A DNA stretch of 64,000 nucleotides. Source: Pseudomonadota bacterium. Lineage in GTDB: Bacteria > Pseudomonadota > Gammaproteobacteria > Steroidobacterales > Woeseiaceae. Numbering within the stretch: the first letter of the stretch is position 1; each line of letters opens with the position of its first letter. This document shows, piece after piece, positions 8,376-17,621 of the stretch. Where the stretch lies: assembly GCA_022574185.1 (NCBI GenBank), contig JACZSM010000003.1, positions 1 to 64,000 of the forward strand, given 5' to 3'. The notes below the pieces were generated by a model, which was given only the letters and a program-made list of their open reading frames with translations, ran no database searches and was not told where the DNA came from. A program made the position numbers and the translations under genes.

Positions 8376-9791
8376 ATGACTGAATTTCTGATTAATCAAT
8401 CGATCATAGCGCGCAGCATCAGCTTCGTGCGTGAATCGCTCCGCGATAACGACACCGACTTCACAAGAGGACCTATCGGTCGCGCGCTCGGCTTGCTCGC
8501 AATTCCGATGATGCTCGAGATGTCGATGGAGGCAATTTTTGCGGTTGTGGATATCGCATTCGTTTCGCGCCTCGGCACTGACGCGATTGCAGCCGTCGGC
8601 ATCACCGAAGCGGTCGTCACGGTACTCTATGCGGTTGCGGTTGGGCTCGGTATGGGTGTGACCGCGATGGTGGCCCGCCGCATCGGCGCGAAACAGCTTG
8701 ATGCTGCTGCCAGTGTTACGGGCCAGGCGTTATGGATTGGCGCTGCACTGTCGATCGGCATTGGCATTGCCGGCGTCATTTATGCCGAAGATATACTCAC
8801 GATGATGGGCGCGACGGACAGCGTCGTGACGATGGGCAAGGGGTTCACAGCCGTATCGCTAGGCGGATCGGCCACGATCATGTACCTGTTTCTGCTCAAC
8901 GCCGCTTTTCGCGGCGCCGGCGACGCCTCCATCGCATTGCGCTCGCTTTGGCTGGCCAACGGAATCAATATCGTACTCGATCCTTGCCTGATATTTGGTC
9001 TCGGCCCATTTCCCGAGATGGGAGTTACCGGTGCGGCGGTCGCGACAACGATCGGTCGGGGTATAGGCGTCTTGTACCAGCTCTGGTACCTGTTTGGCGG
9101 GCGCGGGAAACTTGCGTTTCAAATTCGCCATCTGCGAATCGTGCCAGAGCTGATTTCCCGCGTGATGGTTATTTCGATTGGCGGCATTGGTCAGTTTCTG
9201 ATTTCAATGTCCAGCTGGATTGTCATCATGCGTATTGTTGCTCTTTATGGCAGTACGGCTATCGCGGCGTACACGATCGCATGGCGAATGCTCGAGTTCG
9301 TCTGGCTGCCGGCGTGGGGCCTCGGCAATGCTGCAGCAACATTGGTCGGTCAAAACCTCGGCGCCAATAAACCGCAACGCGCCGAGCAATCCGTGTGGCG
9401 CGCCGCTCGCTACAACACGATATTTATGACCGGAGCCGGAGTATTCCTGATCGCATTTGCACCTGGCATTGCTGGCCTGTTCTCGAACGACGCAGAGGTT
9501 GTGCGCATCGGGACAAGCTGCCTGCGAATTCTAGGTATCGGTTTTCCGATGTATGCAATCGGGATGATTATTACGCAGGCCCTCAATGGCGCCGGTGACA
9601 CAGTAACGCCATCGATAATAAACCTCGTTTGCTTCTGGTTCTTGCAAATTCCGCTCGCGTACTGGCTCGCGACTGCAGTTTCGCTCGGACCAGATGGTGT
9701 ATTCATCGCCGTTGTTATTTCAGAATCGCTATTAACGATTCTGAGCGTCATTATATTCAGACGGGGCAACTGGAAATACAAGCAAGCCTGA
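8376..9791 (+). CDS. MATE family efflux transporter
   Basis: This 471-residue inner-membrane protein has about 12 helices in two similar halves. The first half carries LAIPMMLEMSMEAIFAVVD and GTDAIAAVGI, the second LGIGFPMYAIGMIITQALNGAGD; both are typical MATE patterns. It exports cationic drugs or metabolites using a Na or proton gradient; the substrate cannot be read from sequence. The ATG at 8376 gives a 30-residue N-terminal extension before the first helix. The adjacent genes are unrelated in function, so it is probably transcribed alone or with the following DUF4760-like gene. Confidence 0.93.
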   Translation: MTEFLINQSIIARSISFVRESLRDNDTDFTRGPIGRALGLLAIPMMLEMSMEAIFAVVDIAFVSRLGTDAIAAVGITEAVVTVLYAVAVGLGMGVTAMVARRIGAKQLDAAASVTGQALWIGAALSIGIGIAGVIYAEDILTMMGATDSVVTMGKGFTAVSLGGSATIMYLFLLNAAFRGAGDASIALRSLWLANGINIVLDPCLIFGLGPFPEMGVTGAAVATTIGRGIGVLYQLWYLFGGRGKLAFQIRHLRIVPELISRVMVISIGGIGQFLISMSSWIVIMRIVALYGSTAIAAYTIAWRMLEFVWLPAWGLGNAAATLVGQNLGANKPQRAEQSVWRAARYNTIFMTGAGVFLIAFAPGIAGLFSNDAEVVRIGTSCLRILGIGFPMYAIGMIITQALNGAGDTVTPSIINLVCFWFLQIPLAYWLATAVSLGPDGVFIAVVISESLLTILSVIIFRRGNWKYKQA

Positions 9792-9847
9792 CTCTGTCGG
9801 CTTAGGTCCAGTACCATTCGGTCAGACCATCAACTGGAGTATCATCG

Positions 9848-10381
9848 ATGACTGATTTATCGCGACTGGCCGACATGGCCGAAATTCTCGGCGCACTTGT
9901 CGTCATTGGCGGTTTGATTTTTGCGGTATTGCAAATGCGAAACATTCGCCAACAGCGCCGCGAGCTCGCCGCAATCGAATTGTTCCGCTTTTTCGGCAAT
10001 GCCGAATTCAACGGCGCCTATCAGAGAATATTGCATTTGCCCGATGGTCTGAGCGCCGCCGAACTCGAAGCGAAATATCCTGGCCGAGAACTCTGCGCAA
10101 TGTTGATCTGCACTACAATGGAGAATATCGGCGTCATGACTTATCAGCGAATCGTGCCATTTCGCATCGTCAAGAATTTAATTGGCTCGAGCACGATCGT
10201 GCTTTGGCGCAAGCTGGAGGGGTGGGTCAGCGATCTGCGCGAAGAAATCGGCAGCGCCGAGGCGTTTGAATGGTTTCAGTGGCTTGCCGAGAAACTGGAG
10301 GAACGCAGCGATGTCGACGATCTGCCGGCCTATGAGGCTCACAAGTCCTGGGTGCCGACAAATTTATCAAGCGATTTTTGA
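9848..10381 (+). CDS. DUF4760-like single-pass membrane protein
   Basis: This 177-residue protein has one N-terminal transmembrane helix (AEILGALVVIGGLIFAVLQMR), then an amphipathic, mainly helical domain with conserved-looking features: a phenylalanine-rich FRFFGNAEF, ENIGVMTYQRIV and WRKLEGWV. This pattern fits the uncharacterised DUF4760-type proteins. The ATG at 9848 follows a 56-bp gap after the MATE gene. Its end abuts the start of the ABC ATPase gene (tga followed by the first possible start within the same bases), suggesting cotranscription. The function is unknown. Confidence 0.75.
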   Translation: MTDLSRLADMAEILGALVVIGGLIFAVLQMRNIRQQRRELAAIELFRFFGNAEFNGAYQRILHLPDGLSAAELEAKYPGRELCAMLICTTMENIGVMTYQRIVPFRIVKNLIGSSTIVLWRKLEGWVSDLREEIGSAEAFEWFQWLAEKLEERSDVDDLPAYEAHKSWVPTNLSSDF

Positions 10382-10392
10382 ATCGACCGACG

Positions 10393-11187
10393 ATGGCCGA
10401 GCCGCTGCTGATCGAGATTCACAATGCGACGATCTGGCGCGGAACGACCTGCGTCTTCGAAAATTTTGATCTTGCGATCGCGCGGCACGAGCGCGTCGCC
10501 ATTCTCGGGCCGAATGGTTCGGGTAAGACAACACTGCTTAAAACAATAAACGGCGAGTTACATCCCGTAGCACGGGAGAACTCCTGGGTGCGCATCCTGG
10601 GGCGCGACGACTGGAATGTCTGGGACCTGCGCAGACGAATAGGAATCGTGTCACACGATTTACACAGCCGCTACACGCCGACAGCAACTGCACTCGAGGT
10701 TGTCGTGTCGGGCTTTTTTTCCAGCATCGGTGTACACGGGCTGCTGATCGAGCGCGTCACCGACGAACAACGTAAAAGAGCGAACAATACGCTCAAATTG
10801 CTCGGCATCGAGTCGTTGCGCAATACACCACTGCGATCGATGTCAACAGGGCAACAACGCCGCTGTTTGCTGGGTCGCGCATTGGTCCACGAACCGGACA
10901 CATTAATACTCGATGAGCCCACAGCCGGTCTCGATTTCGCGGCAAGTTTCGACTATCTTGCCCGGATTCGACAGCTTGCAGCGAGTGGCTGCAATATTGT
11001 GCTTGTTACACACAACCTGAACGAGATTCCGCCCGAGATCGAACGAGTTGTCATTCTAAAGGCAGGCGCCGTCGTCGCTGACGGGGACAAATCTGCGGTT
11101 CTGACAGGTGAAATACTCAGCTCTGTCTATGAGACGGCCATTCTCGTCGCGAGAACAAACGACTATTTTCTTGCTTATCCAGGTTAG
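10393..11187 (+). CDS. ABC transporter ATP-binding protein without neighbouring permease
   Basis: This encodes a single nucleotide-binding domain of 264 residues. Walker A is GPNGSGKTT near residue 41, the signature is STGQQRR, and Walker B is LILDEPTAGLD, followed by the H-loop VTHNL. It resembles the YlmA/ModF type of stand-alone ATPases. No membrane or substrate-binding partner is encoded nearby, so it may pair with a distant permease or act in a non-transport role. The start is uncertain: an ATG at 10393 is taken, while a TTG at 10378 would overlap the previous stop. Neither has a strong ribosome binding site. Confidence 0.87.
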   Translation: MAEPLLIEIHNATIWRGTTCVFENFDLAIARHERVAILGPNGSGKTTLLKTINGELHPVARENSWVRILGRDDWNVWDLRRRIGIVSHDLHSRYTPTATALEVVVSGFFSSIGVHGLLIERVTDEQRKRANNTLKLLGIESLRNTPLRSMSTGQQRRCLLGRALVHEPDTLILDEPTAGLDFAASFDYLARIRQLAASGCNIVLVTHNLNEIPPEIERVVILKAGAVVADGDKSAVLTGEILSSVYETAILVARTNDYFLAYPG

Positions 11188-11256
11188 TCGCCCACAGGAT
11201 TGAAAAAACGTGACCTGCTACGATCAAATTTCAGTCCGAACCAATATTCTATTGGC

Positions 11257-11958
11257 ATGATCGTGCTCATCCGACTCGTTGCATCCAGCCTGCCACTCAT
11301 CGCCCTGCCAGCCCTGGTGACTGAGCCTGCGGTCATTACTGGCATTACCGACGTCGGCCCGGCCACATTCCTGTTTGCCATCGCGGGGGCATTGTTACTG
11401 ACCCTGGTGTTTCGATCGACGGCAAACCACGTTGTCGGCATCGTAACGAGCAAGATTGGGGTAATGCGCATTCGCCGCGCACTGAACCTACGCAGTCCGG
11501 ATGTATTGCATGATTTCATACTTCCGGGCGCCTATGGCGGCCTGACTAAGATCGACCATGCGATTCTGACAGCCGGTGGCATTCTTTGCATTCAAACTAA
11601 ACATTACAACGGCATCATATTCGGCGCAGAGGACGAGCCGCAGTGGACCAATGTTGACGGTACTATTCGTCGCAGATTCCTGAATCCGCTGATCCAGAAT
11701 TCAGGCCGTACTCGCGCCTTGCAGAACGTCGTACCTGATGTACCGGTTGCCAATGTCGTTGTCTTCACCGGCGCCGTGGATTTTCCGACCGCGCCGTCGA
11801 AAAACGTGATTCGTGTTGGCAATCTCGACAGCTATATTGCCAAATTTGTATTCGGCCCCAGCAAGGTTAAAGATTGGGACGCCGCCTGGCTAACCGTCAA
11901 GGCCGCCGCGCTGACTGATGAGGCGACGCGCAAAGATCTGCAGGCGCAAATATCCTGA
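11257..11958 (+). CDS. NERD-domain membrane protein
   Basis: The protein begins with two hydrophobic helices (around SSLPLIALPALV and FLFAIAGALLLTLVF). A nuclease-related domain follows, with the typical run GAYGGLTKIDHAILTAGG and the catalytic-like ETK equivalent IQTKHYNG, then a conserved Trp and an HFxNP-like RFLNPLIQN segment. NERD domains are distant relatives of restriction-type nucleases found in many bacteria; the target is unknown. The ATG at 11257 gives 233 residues. A TTG at 11200 would add 19 basic residues before the first helix and is possible, since it follows AGGA directly. It lies 69 bp after the ABC ATPase. Confidence 0.8.
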   Translation: MIVLIRLVASSLPLIALPALVTEPAVITGITDVGPATFLFAIAGALLLTLVFRSTANHVVGIVTSKIGVMRIRRALNLRSPDVLHDFILPGAYGGLTKIDHAILTAGGILCIQTKHYNGIIFGAEDEPQWTNVDGTIRRRFLNPLIQNSGRTRALQNVVPDVPVANVVVFTGAVDFPTAPSKNVIRVGNLDSYIAKFVFGPSKVKDWDAAWLTVKAAALTDEATRKDLQAQIS

Positions 11959-12034
11959 CGTAAAGCGGCACGCCGCGCACTCATCATTGCTTTATACTTG
12001 GCCGGGTCTTTCGCCTCCGGACAGTCAGCATCGC

Positions 12035-13237
12035 ATGGAGAATTCCGCAGTCCTGATCTCCTCACCGCTTGGTGTGCTCGCCGTTTTAGTTTTTGTCGCG
12101 GCCTTTTTTTTCATGCTTGAACAGACGACTCGCGCAAAATTATTCCAGTACATTCCGCCCCTTCTGTTCATCTACGCTACACCGGTTTTCCTCAACAATT
12201 TCGGCGTCATTCCAAGCAGTTCAACCGTGTATTCGGGATTGAGTGCCTACGTTTTACCTGCGTTCATCGTTCTGATGTTGATCAAGGTCAATGTGCCCGC
12301 CGTCATTCGCGTCATGGGCAAGGGCGTGCTCGTCATGTTGATGGGAACTGTCGGTGTCATGGTTGGCGCCGTCGTTGCCTACCTGATTGTGCACTCATCG
12401 CTGTCTGAGGACGCCTGGAAAGGATATGGCGCACTCGCAGGCAGTTGGATTGGCGGCACCGCAAACATGGCTGCCACAGCCGAAATGCTCGGCACGTCCG
12501 AGGAACAATTTGGTCTCGCCGTGATTGCCGATAACGTCGTTTACGTCGTCTGGTTACCACTGCTCCTGATGTCGCGCAATTTTGCGGACAAGTTCAACGC
12601 CTGGGCGCGGGTACCGGCAGATCGGCTGGCGTCGATGGATGTCGCCGCCGAAGCACACGTCGAAACGAGTCACGCGCCCACAATGCCGCAATATCTGTTC
12701 ATTGGCGCGATCGCGATCGGCGCTACATGGATCAGCACGTCCCTGGCACCCGGAATCGCTCACTGGATTGCCAGTGTGAGCCCCGGCCTCGAAGCGGTCT
12801 TCTCGGTTACGACTGTGCGAATATTGCTCGTCACGACAATCGCACTATCGCTTTCCATCACGCCCGTTGCAGATTTACCCAATACGACAGCGTTGGGCAC
12901 GGCTCTGATCTACATCTTCGTCGCGGGCATGGGTGCTCGCGCATCGGTCTCGGGTCTCGCGGAAGCACCGATGTTCGTGTTCGGAGCGTTTATCTGGATT
13001 TTCATCCACGGCCTGTTTTGCGTCGCCGGGGCATGGATATTTCGCGTGGATATCCACAGTGTCGCTATTGCATCGGCCGCAAATATCGGTGGGGCGGCAT
13101 CAGCGCCCATCATTGCAGCCCATCATAGGCCAAACCTGGTACCAGCCTCGATTCTAATGGCACTGCTCGGTTATGCGATGGGCAACTATCTCGCGCCGCT
13201 GACCGGGCATCTGGCTCGAATCGTTGCCGGGCAGTAG
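12035..13237 (+). CDS. DUF819 family membrane protein
   Basis: This 400-residue polytopic membrane protein has around 10-11 helices. The segments FIYATPVFLNNFGVIP and GYGALAGSWIGGTANMAA, and the closing GGAASAPIIAAHH, are characteristic of the DUF819 (YjcL-like) family. Sequence similarity of that family to anion and carboxylate carriers suggests transport, but no substrate is established. The ATG at 12035 starts just before the first helix; upstream codons are rejected because they precede it with non-membrane, Arg-rich sequence overlapping the NERD gene. It ends eight bases before the MBL hydrolase gene, so the two are probably cotranscribed. Confidence 0.9.
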   Translation: MENSAVLISSPLGVLAVLVFVAAFFFMLEQTTRAKLFQYIPPLLFIYATPVFLNNFGVIPSSSTVYSGLSAYVLPAFIVLMLIKVNVPAVIRVMGKGVLVMLMGTVGVMVGAVVAYLIVHSSLSEDAWKGYGALAGSWIGGTANMAATAEMLGTSEEQFGLAVIADNVVYVVWLPLLLMSRNFADKFNAWARVPADRLASMDVAAEAHVETSHAPTMPQYLFIGAIAIGATWISTSLAPGIAHWIASVSPGLEAVFSVTTVRILLVTTIALSLSITPVADLPNTTALGTALIYIFVAGMGARASVSGLAEAPMFVFGAFIWIFIHGLFCVAGAWIFRVDIHSVAIASAANIGGAASAPIIAAHHRPNLVPASILMALLGYAMGNYLAPLTGHLARIVAGQ

Positions 13238-13245
13238 GCACTATC

Positions 13246-14298
13246 ATGGCGGTGCCCACGGTATCCCTAGACGAATTCAGGATCTGGGCAAAGCGAAGCA
13301 TAATCACGCTCGCCGCCATCGCGGTCATCGGCGCTGGTGCAGTGGCGTGGATCCTTAGTGACCGTCCGTCGCTAGCCGAGATCGAATGGGCGCCGCCGAC
13401 AATTAATGCAGCAACGAACGATGCCGTCACCGTGACCTGGTTTGGCGTTACGACGCTGCTGTTTGATGACGGTGAAACGCAGATATTGATCGACGGATTC
13501 TTCTCACGACCATCGCTTGCCGATATCGTGTTTAGCGTGCCCGTACAGAGCAGCGCTGCGCAAATAAATTACGTGCTCGATAAATTCAGCATGCGGCGAC
13601 TTGCGGCAATCATCCCCGTACACTCACATTTTGACCACGCTATGGATATCGGAGCGCTCGCTAATCGCAGCAGCGCGTCGATTCTTGGCTCCGCAACAAC
13701 GGTCCAGATCGCTCGTGGCACAGGAGTACCCGACGATCAAATATTGCTTGCGGTTAGCGGCAATGAATACGCATTTGGAAAATTCACGGTGACGTTGATC
13801 GACTCAGTTCACGCGCCGCTTGGGTGGGGTGGATCAGTCCCGTTTGCCGGCACGATCGATACGCCACTCGAAACGCCTGCCCCCGTCAGTGCCTGGCGCG
13901 CAGGTAAAAGCTATACGATTGTCGTAGCGCATGAGCAGGGTACGACCCTCGTGCAAGGCAGCGCGGGATTTCTTGTCGGAGCGCTCGATGACGTACAAGC
14001 CGATGTTGTCATGCTTGGCGTCTTCGGACTCGACGGACTAGGTCGGAACTACACCGAGCAATATTGGCAAGCACTCGTAACAACGACTGGTGCCCTGCGC
14101 GTATTTCCGATTCATTTCGACGACTACACGCGACCGTTCGGTGAGGTGATGTTGGCTCCGCGCGTTCTCGATAACTTTGTTAACACGGCCGGCTGGCTTG
14201 AGGAAATCAGGAACATATGGGATACCGATACGCGCTTGCACATTCCCGAATTCGGCAAGCCGATCGTGCTTTACCTGCAGGCGGCGCCCGAGGCCTGA
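13246..14298 (+). CDS. Membrane-anchored MBL-fold metallo-hydrolase
   Basis: This 350-residue protein has an N-terminal membrane anchor (LAAIAVIGAGAVAWIL) followed by a metallo-beta-lactamase fold domain. The zinc-binding motif HSHFDHAMD is at about residue 126, and further metal ligands are likely in DSVHAPLG and PIHFDDY. It resembles the RomA/UlaG-like group of MBL hydrolases rather than true beta-lactamases. It is predicted to face the periplasm if the anchor is an uncleaved signal. The substrate is unknown. It follows the DUF819 gene by 8 bp and overlaps the convergent GIY-YIG gene by 28 bp. Confidence 0.88.
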   Translation: MAVPTVSLDEFRIWAKRSIITLAAIAVIGAGAVAWILSDRPSLAEIEWAPPTINAATNDAVTVTWFGVTTLLFDDGETQILIDGFFSRPSLADIVFSVPVQSSAAQINYVLDKFSMRRLAAIIPVHSHFDHAMDIGALANRSSASILGSATTVQIARGTGVPDDQILLAVSGNEYAFGKFTVTLIDSVHAPLGWGGSVPFAGTIDTPLETPAPVSAWRAGKSYTIVVAHEQGTTLVQGSAGFLVGALDDVQADVVMLGVFGLDGLGRNYTEQYWQALVTTTGALRVFPIHFDDYTRPFGEVMLAPRVLDNFVNTAGWLEEIRNIWDTDTRLHIPEFGKPIVLYLQAAPEA

Positions 14299-14597
14299 TC
14301 CGCATCACAGCCTGAATTGGACAATACTTCTCGCAACGTTGCCTGACCGTCAACGAGTGCCTCTTTTTGCGATCTGTCGAGCTGCTTGACGCGGTACTCA
14401 ACTCGAGACGCAATACTCCGATTGCCAATATGTTGCTCGAACACAAGTCGCAGCGGTCCCTTGCCGCGCAGATATTTGGCGCCGCGCGACCCTTCTTCGT
14501 GCTCAGCAATGCGTTTTTTGACATCCACTGCGATGCCAGTATACAAGCTGCCATCGGCGCAGCGCAGCAAGTAAAGACTGTATTCCCGATCACTCAT
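14271..14597 (-). CDS. GIY-YIG nuclease family protein (YhbQ-like)
   Basis: This encodes a 108-residue single GIY-YIG domain. The two signature strands are YSLYLLRC (GIY position) and SLYTGIA (YIG position), followed by the Arg in VDVKKRIAEHEEG and the segment AKYLRGKGPLRLVFEQ. These match the stand-alone YhbQ/UPF0213 family, whose members are suspected DNA endonucleases or repair proteins. The ATG at 14597 overlaps the TGA of the DUF1272 gene by the ATGA arrangement, so the two are translated together. The last 15-20 residues extend past the usual domain end and overlap the convergent MBL hydrolase. Confidence 0.88.
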   Translation of the reverse strand: MSDREYSLYLLRCADGSLYTGIAVDVKKRIAEHEEGSRGAKYLRGKGPLRLVFEQHIGNRSIASRVEYRVKQLDRSQKEALVDGQATLREVLSNSGCDADQASGAACR

Positions 14598-14830
14598 GAC
14601 GAGTGAGAAATGACGATACGTTTGTCCGCCGCAGGATATCGAAGCAGTGACTTGGGTGGGCGAATGGGTCTTGGTGCGAAATTGCCACCACAATTGGGAC
14701 AGATGCTGGCAAAAACAGATGCAGCACACTCTTGACAAAATGTGCGTTCGAAGCTGCAGATCATGGCGATGTTCGATTCCGGTGGCAGATCGCGATCGCA
14801 GTGTTCGCAATTAGGACGCAACTGCAGCAT
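14594..14830 (-). CDS. DUF1272 zinc-ribbon protein
   Basis: This 78-residue protein starts LRPNCEHCDRDLPPES and continues with MICSFERTFCQEC and a CPNCGG knuckle, then PRPIRPPKSLL. The spaced Cys pairs mark a small zinc-ribbon-like fold, and the whole pattern is that of DUF1272, which is widespread in proteobacteria and of unknown function. The ATG at 14830 is preferred to the TTG just before it. Its stop overlaps the start of the GIY-YIG gene, so the pair forms a short operon. Confidence 0.9.
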   Translation of the reverse strand: MLQLRPNCEHCDRDLPPESNIAMICSFERTFCQECAASVFASICPNCGGNFAPRPIRPPKSLLRYPAADKRIVISHSS

Positions 14831-14842
14831 CAAAGCCTCAGA

Positions 14843-15214
14843 TCAAGCGTTGCCACCTGACAGCGTGTCGCCGAGCACGCGAAACGCGCCACGCTCGATA
14901 TTCGTACCATTCTCCGGCGTGTCCGCGAACGTCAGAACGATTTCTGAACTGCCACCAAGTTCCTCGGCGGGTTCGTACAACTTCAGTGTCAGAGTATTAC
15001 CCATCAACGCTGCTTCCCGGATCAGATTGTGCCCTCCAAACTGGTTCTCATTGATTTCGATGTACATGGATTCATCGAAATCGTCGTCAACAGTTCGCAT
15101 TAAAAGAAGATAATCGTCAATGTCCCCTTCCGGTGTCGTGCGCGCGAAAATCAACATCGTCGCGTTGTCACGAACATCGAAAGCGACTGTGTCGTAATGG
15201 CGACTGTCAGACAT
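14843..15214 (-). CDS. Hypothetical protein, possibly Imm10-like
   Basis: This acidic, cytoplasmic protein of about 123 residues is not firmly recognised. It contains TMLIFARTTPEGDIDDYLLL and MYIEINENQFGG, followed by LTLKLYEP and a C-terminal beta strand EIVLTFAD. The order and spacing are reminiscent of Imm10-type immunity proteins (YLLLQR, then an IEL/GG segment), but I cannot verify this and no toxin gene is adjacent. The start at MSDSRHYD is chosen because upstream sequence is Arg-rich and not protein-like. It lies 12 bp upstream of the DUF1272 gene and may head that operon. Confidence 0.6.
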   Translation of the reverse strand: MSDSRHYDTVAFDVRDNATMLIFARTTPEGDIDDYLLLMRTVDDDFDESMYIEINENQFGGHNLIREAALMGNTLTLKLYEPAEELGGSSEIVLTFADTPENGTNIERGAFRVLGDTLSGGNA

Positions 15215-15388
15215 CGGGGCTCCTGTGCGAACGGCTGCAACTGCCAGTCTACGCCATTGTGCTATCTCGGTCATGTTATGCAACGCCTTGCCGCGTCTCG
15301 CCCCATGGAGTACGGTCAAATTCGTGCGGTCATGCTAATCATCAACCAGCGTCATCGCGTAGTGAGCATCTGACACATCCGGGTCCTA

Positions 15389-16189
15389 TTGGAAAACGTG
15401 CACAATAATAGCCGTTTATCGGCACGCGCCATTACGACTATCATTGTAGCGGCCATCCTGGTCGTCGTTAGCTTTCTGGGCAGCGCGCCGCTACCGCAGG
15501 ACCCCGCCTACCACAACTTTGCTGACAGTCGCCGTCTGCTCCAGATCGATAATTTCAGCAATGTCGCATCGAACCTGCCGTTCCTGATCTTCGGCGCCAT
15601 GGGGCTTGTTTATGTAGTTCGACATGCCCGCACGGTGTGTGTGCCGGGCCTAAAAGCCGCTTATGTTATTTTCTTTCTGGGCGTTTTGCTCACAGCCTTT
15701 GGCTCGGGCTATTACCACCTGGTACCAAACAACGAAACTCTGATCTGGGACCGTCTATCGATGACAATCGGGTCTGCCGGGCTGTTCGCAATCATCACCG
15801 GAGAATTTGTATCGGTGCGGTTGGCGCGGCGGATGCTTGTGCCTTTGCTCGCTGCAGGGCTGATGTCGGTAGCGTACTGGGCAGTAACTGAAGCCAGCGG
15901 CAACGGCGATCTTCGACCCTATGCCGTTATCCAGTTCCTGCCAACGCTGCTGATCCCGATCATGTTGTATTTCTATCAACCAGCGGTCGGCTCCAGCAAC
16001 GTGTATTGGCTCATGTTCGCTTTCTACGCATTTGCCAAACTGTTCGAGTATTTTGATGCCGCAATCTTCGCTATCGGCCTGCTGGTCAGCGGACATACTC
16101 TCAAGCATTTGTTCGCATCATTAATAACCGCCACATTACTGGCAGCATTGTCACGGCGGCGGCAGGATACTGCTCATGCCTCGGATTGA
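15389..16189 (+). CDS. Ceramidase/alkaline phytoceramidase-like membrane protein (CREST family)
   Basis: This 266-residue protein has about seven transmembrane helices. GSGYYHLVPNNETLIWDRLSM carries the His and Asp expected of the CREST hydrolase superfamily, and HTLKHLFAS near the C-terminus carries the paired metal-binding His. LQIDNFSNVASNLPFLIFG is typical of the bacterial members. The family includes alkaline ceramidases and other lipid hydrolases; the bacterial substrate is unknown. The start is a TTG at 15389; a GTG three codons later is also possible. Its 3-prime end overlaps the GFA gene by 14 bp. Confidence 0.82.
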   Translation: MENVHNNSRLSARAITTIIVAAILVVVSFLGSAPLPQDPAYHNFADSRRLLQIDNFSNVASNLPFLIFGAMGLVYVVRHARTVCVPGLKAAYVIFFLGVLLTAFGSGYYHLVPNNETLIWDRLSMTIGSAGLFAIITGEFVSVRLARRMLVPLLAAGLMSVAYWAVTEASGNGDLRPYAVIQFLPTLLIPIMLYFYQPAVGSSNVYWLMFAFYAFAKLFEYFDAAIFAIGLLVSGHTLKHLFASLITATLLAALSRRRQDTAHASD

Positions 16190-16610
16190 ATACGCAGGCC
16201 GTTGCCACTGTGGGGCGATCGGCTGCCGTTACACGACAGCGCGAAGCCCCGCAGACTGGTCGGTACACGCATGCCAGTGCCGGTTTTGTCGCAGCCATGA
16301 TGCTTTAAGCACTTCGGATCCGGATGGACAACTGCAAATTTTCGTCAACGACGCAGTCATGCTGCAGCGCTATCGTTTCGCGCTTATGACTGCCGACTTT
16401 TTGCTCTGCCGAAACTGTGGTGTTTATACCGCTGCCGTTATCGAATCCGACGCCGGTCGCTTTGGCCTCATCAATACAAATGTATTGTCGCCAGCGCCAG
16501 AAAGAATTGCCGTGGTCGCACCGATCAGCTACGAGGACGAAAATGCAAGCGAGCGCATGATCCGCCGGGAACAGCGCTGGACACCCGTCACAGAGGTTCC
16601 GTGGCAATAA
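16176..16610 (+). CDS. GFA family protein (CENP-V/GFA zinc fold)
   Basis: This 144-residue protein shows the zinc-binding pattern of the GFA family: GRCHCGAIG at the N-terminus, CQCRFCRSH around residue 34, and [10 protein letters not shown] around residue 77. Members were named after glutathione-dependent formaldehyde-activating enzyme, though many have other or unknown roles. The ATG at 16176 lies within the end of the ceramidase-like gene, so translation is probably coupled. The link to a membrane lipid hydrolase is not explained. Confidence 0.88.
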   Translation: MPRIEYAGRCHCGAIGCRYTTARSPADWSVHACQCRFCRSHDALSTSDPDGQLQIFVNDAVMLQRYRFALMTADFLLCRNCGVYTAAVIESDAGRFGLINTNVLSPAPERIAVVAPISYEDENASERMIRREQRWTPVTEVPWQ

Positions 16611-16707
16611 TCGTACGGCGAGGTTTACCGGCGGCGGCCACGACGGTACCATGCGGCGCCGACCGGTCGGATCGGCACCGGGAGCAGGCTACGAGGCAAC
16701 AAACACG

Positions 16708-17616
16708 ATGACGCAAGCCAAACGCATTGACGGCAAGGCGATGGCCGCAGAACTGTCAACCAAAATTGTGACCGAGACCGAGACATTGCTCAGCAAGCAT
16801 GGACTCAAACCTGGACTCGCTGTTGTTATCGTAGGTGACGACCCAGCCAGCCAGGTTTATGTGCGCAACAAAAAACGTACAGCCGAATCCTGTGGATTTT
16901 ATTCAGTTCAGCACACGCTGGCCGAAAGCACATCGCAGATTGACGTTCTGAAACTGATCGATGAACTCAATAGTGACGTCGCGATTCACGGCATCCTCGT
17001 TCAGCTACCGTTGCCCGCACACATTGATGAACAGGCGATAACGCAAGCCGTATCGCCAGGCAAAGATGTCGATGGCTTTCACCTTGTCAATATCGGCAAA
17101 CTGACAACCGGCGATACGGCCGCTGCCTTCGTCCCCTGCACACCAGCTGGCTGCATGTTGATGATCGAAGCCCAATTGGGCTCGGATCTTTCCGGACTGA
17201 GCGCCGTCGTGATCGGCCGATCGAATATCGTTGGCAAACCGATGGCCAGCCTGTTATTACGCGCCAATGCGACCGTAACAATAACTCACAGTCGTACCAG
17301 CGACCTCGCTGCCGTCGTCCGTCAGGCCGACATTGTTGTAGCTGCCGTTGGTCGGGCCAGAATGGTCACAGGTGACTGGATCAAGCCCGGCGCCATCGTC
17401 ATTGATGTCGGCATCAACCGCCTCGAGATCACAGTAGATGGCGAAACAAAAACAAAGCTGACGGGTGACGTCGATTTCGAATCAGTCAGTGCAGTGGCAG
17501 CTGCAGTAACGCCGGTGCCTGGCGGAGTCGGACCGATGACCATAGTCATGCTCATGGCCAACACCTTACGCGCAGCACGACTTGCAGCAGGGCTGGATAG
17601 CCAGCCTGGAAAATGA
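16708..17616 (+). CDS. folD: Bifunctional methylenetetrahydrofolate dehydrogenase / methenyltetrahydrofolate cyclohydrolase
   Basis: This 302-residue cytoplasmic enzyme interconverts 5,10-methylene- and 10-formyl-tetrahydrofolate using NADP. Visible motifs are [13 protein letters not shown] with the catalytic Lys, [23 protein letters not shown], the Rossmann segment [14 protein letters not shown], and [10 protein letters not shown] near the end. All are standard for FolD. The ATG at 16708 is the family start ([12 protein letters not shown]); upstream in-frame codons are not conserved-looking. It is convergent with the TonB-like gene, with only five bases between the stops. Confidence 0.96.
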   Translation: MTQAKRIDGKAMAAELSTKIVTETETLLSKHGLKPGLAVVIVGDDPASQVYVRNKKRTAESCGFYSVQHTLAESTSQIDVLKLIDELNSDVAIHGILVQLPLPAHIDEQAITQAVSPGKDVDGFHLVNIGKLTTGDTAAAFVPCTPAGCMLMIEAQLGSDLSGLSAVVIGRSNIVGKPMASLLLRANATVTITHSRTSDLAAVVRQADIVVAAVGRARMVTGDWIKPGAIVIDVGINRLEITVDGETKTKLTGDVDFESVSAVAAAVTPVPGGVGPMTIVMLMANTLRAARLAAGLDSQPGK

Positions 17617-17621
17617 TTCGG

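Noticed and set aside
8732-9370. Open frame of about 212 codons inside the MATE gene
   Set aside because: It is Arg- and His-rich and overlaps a certain transporter gene in the same direction.
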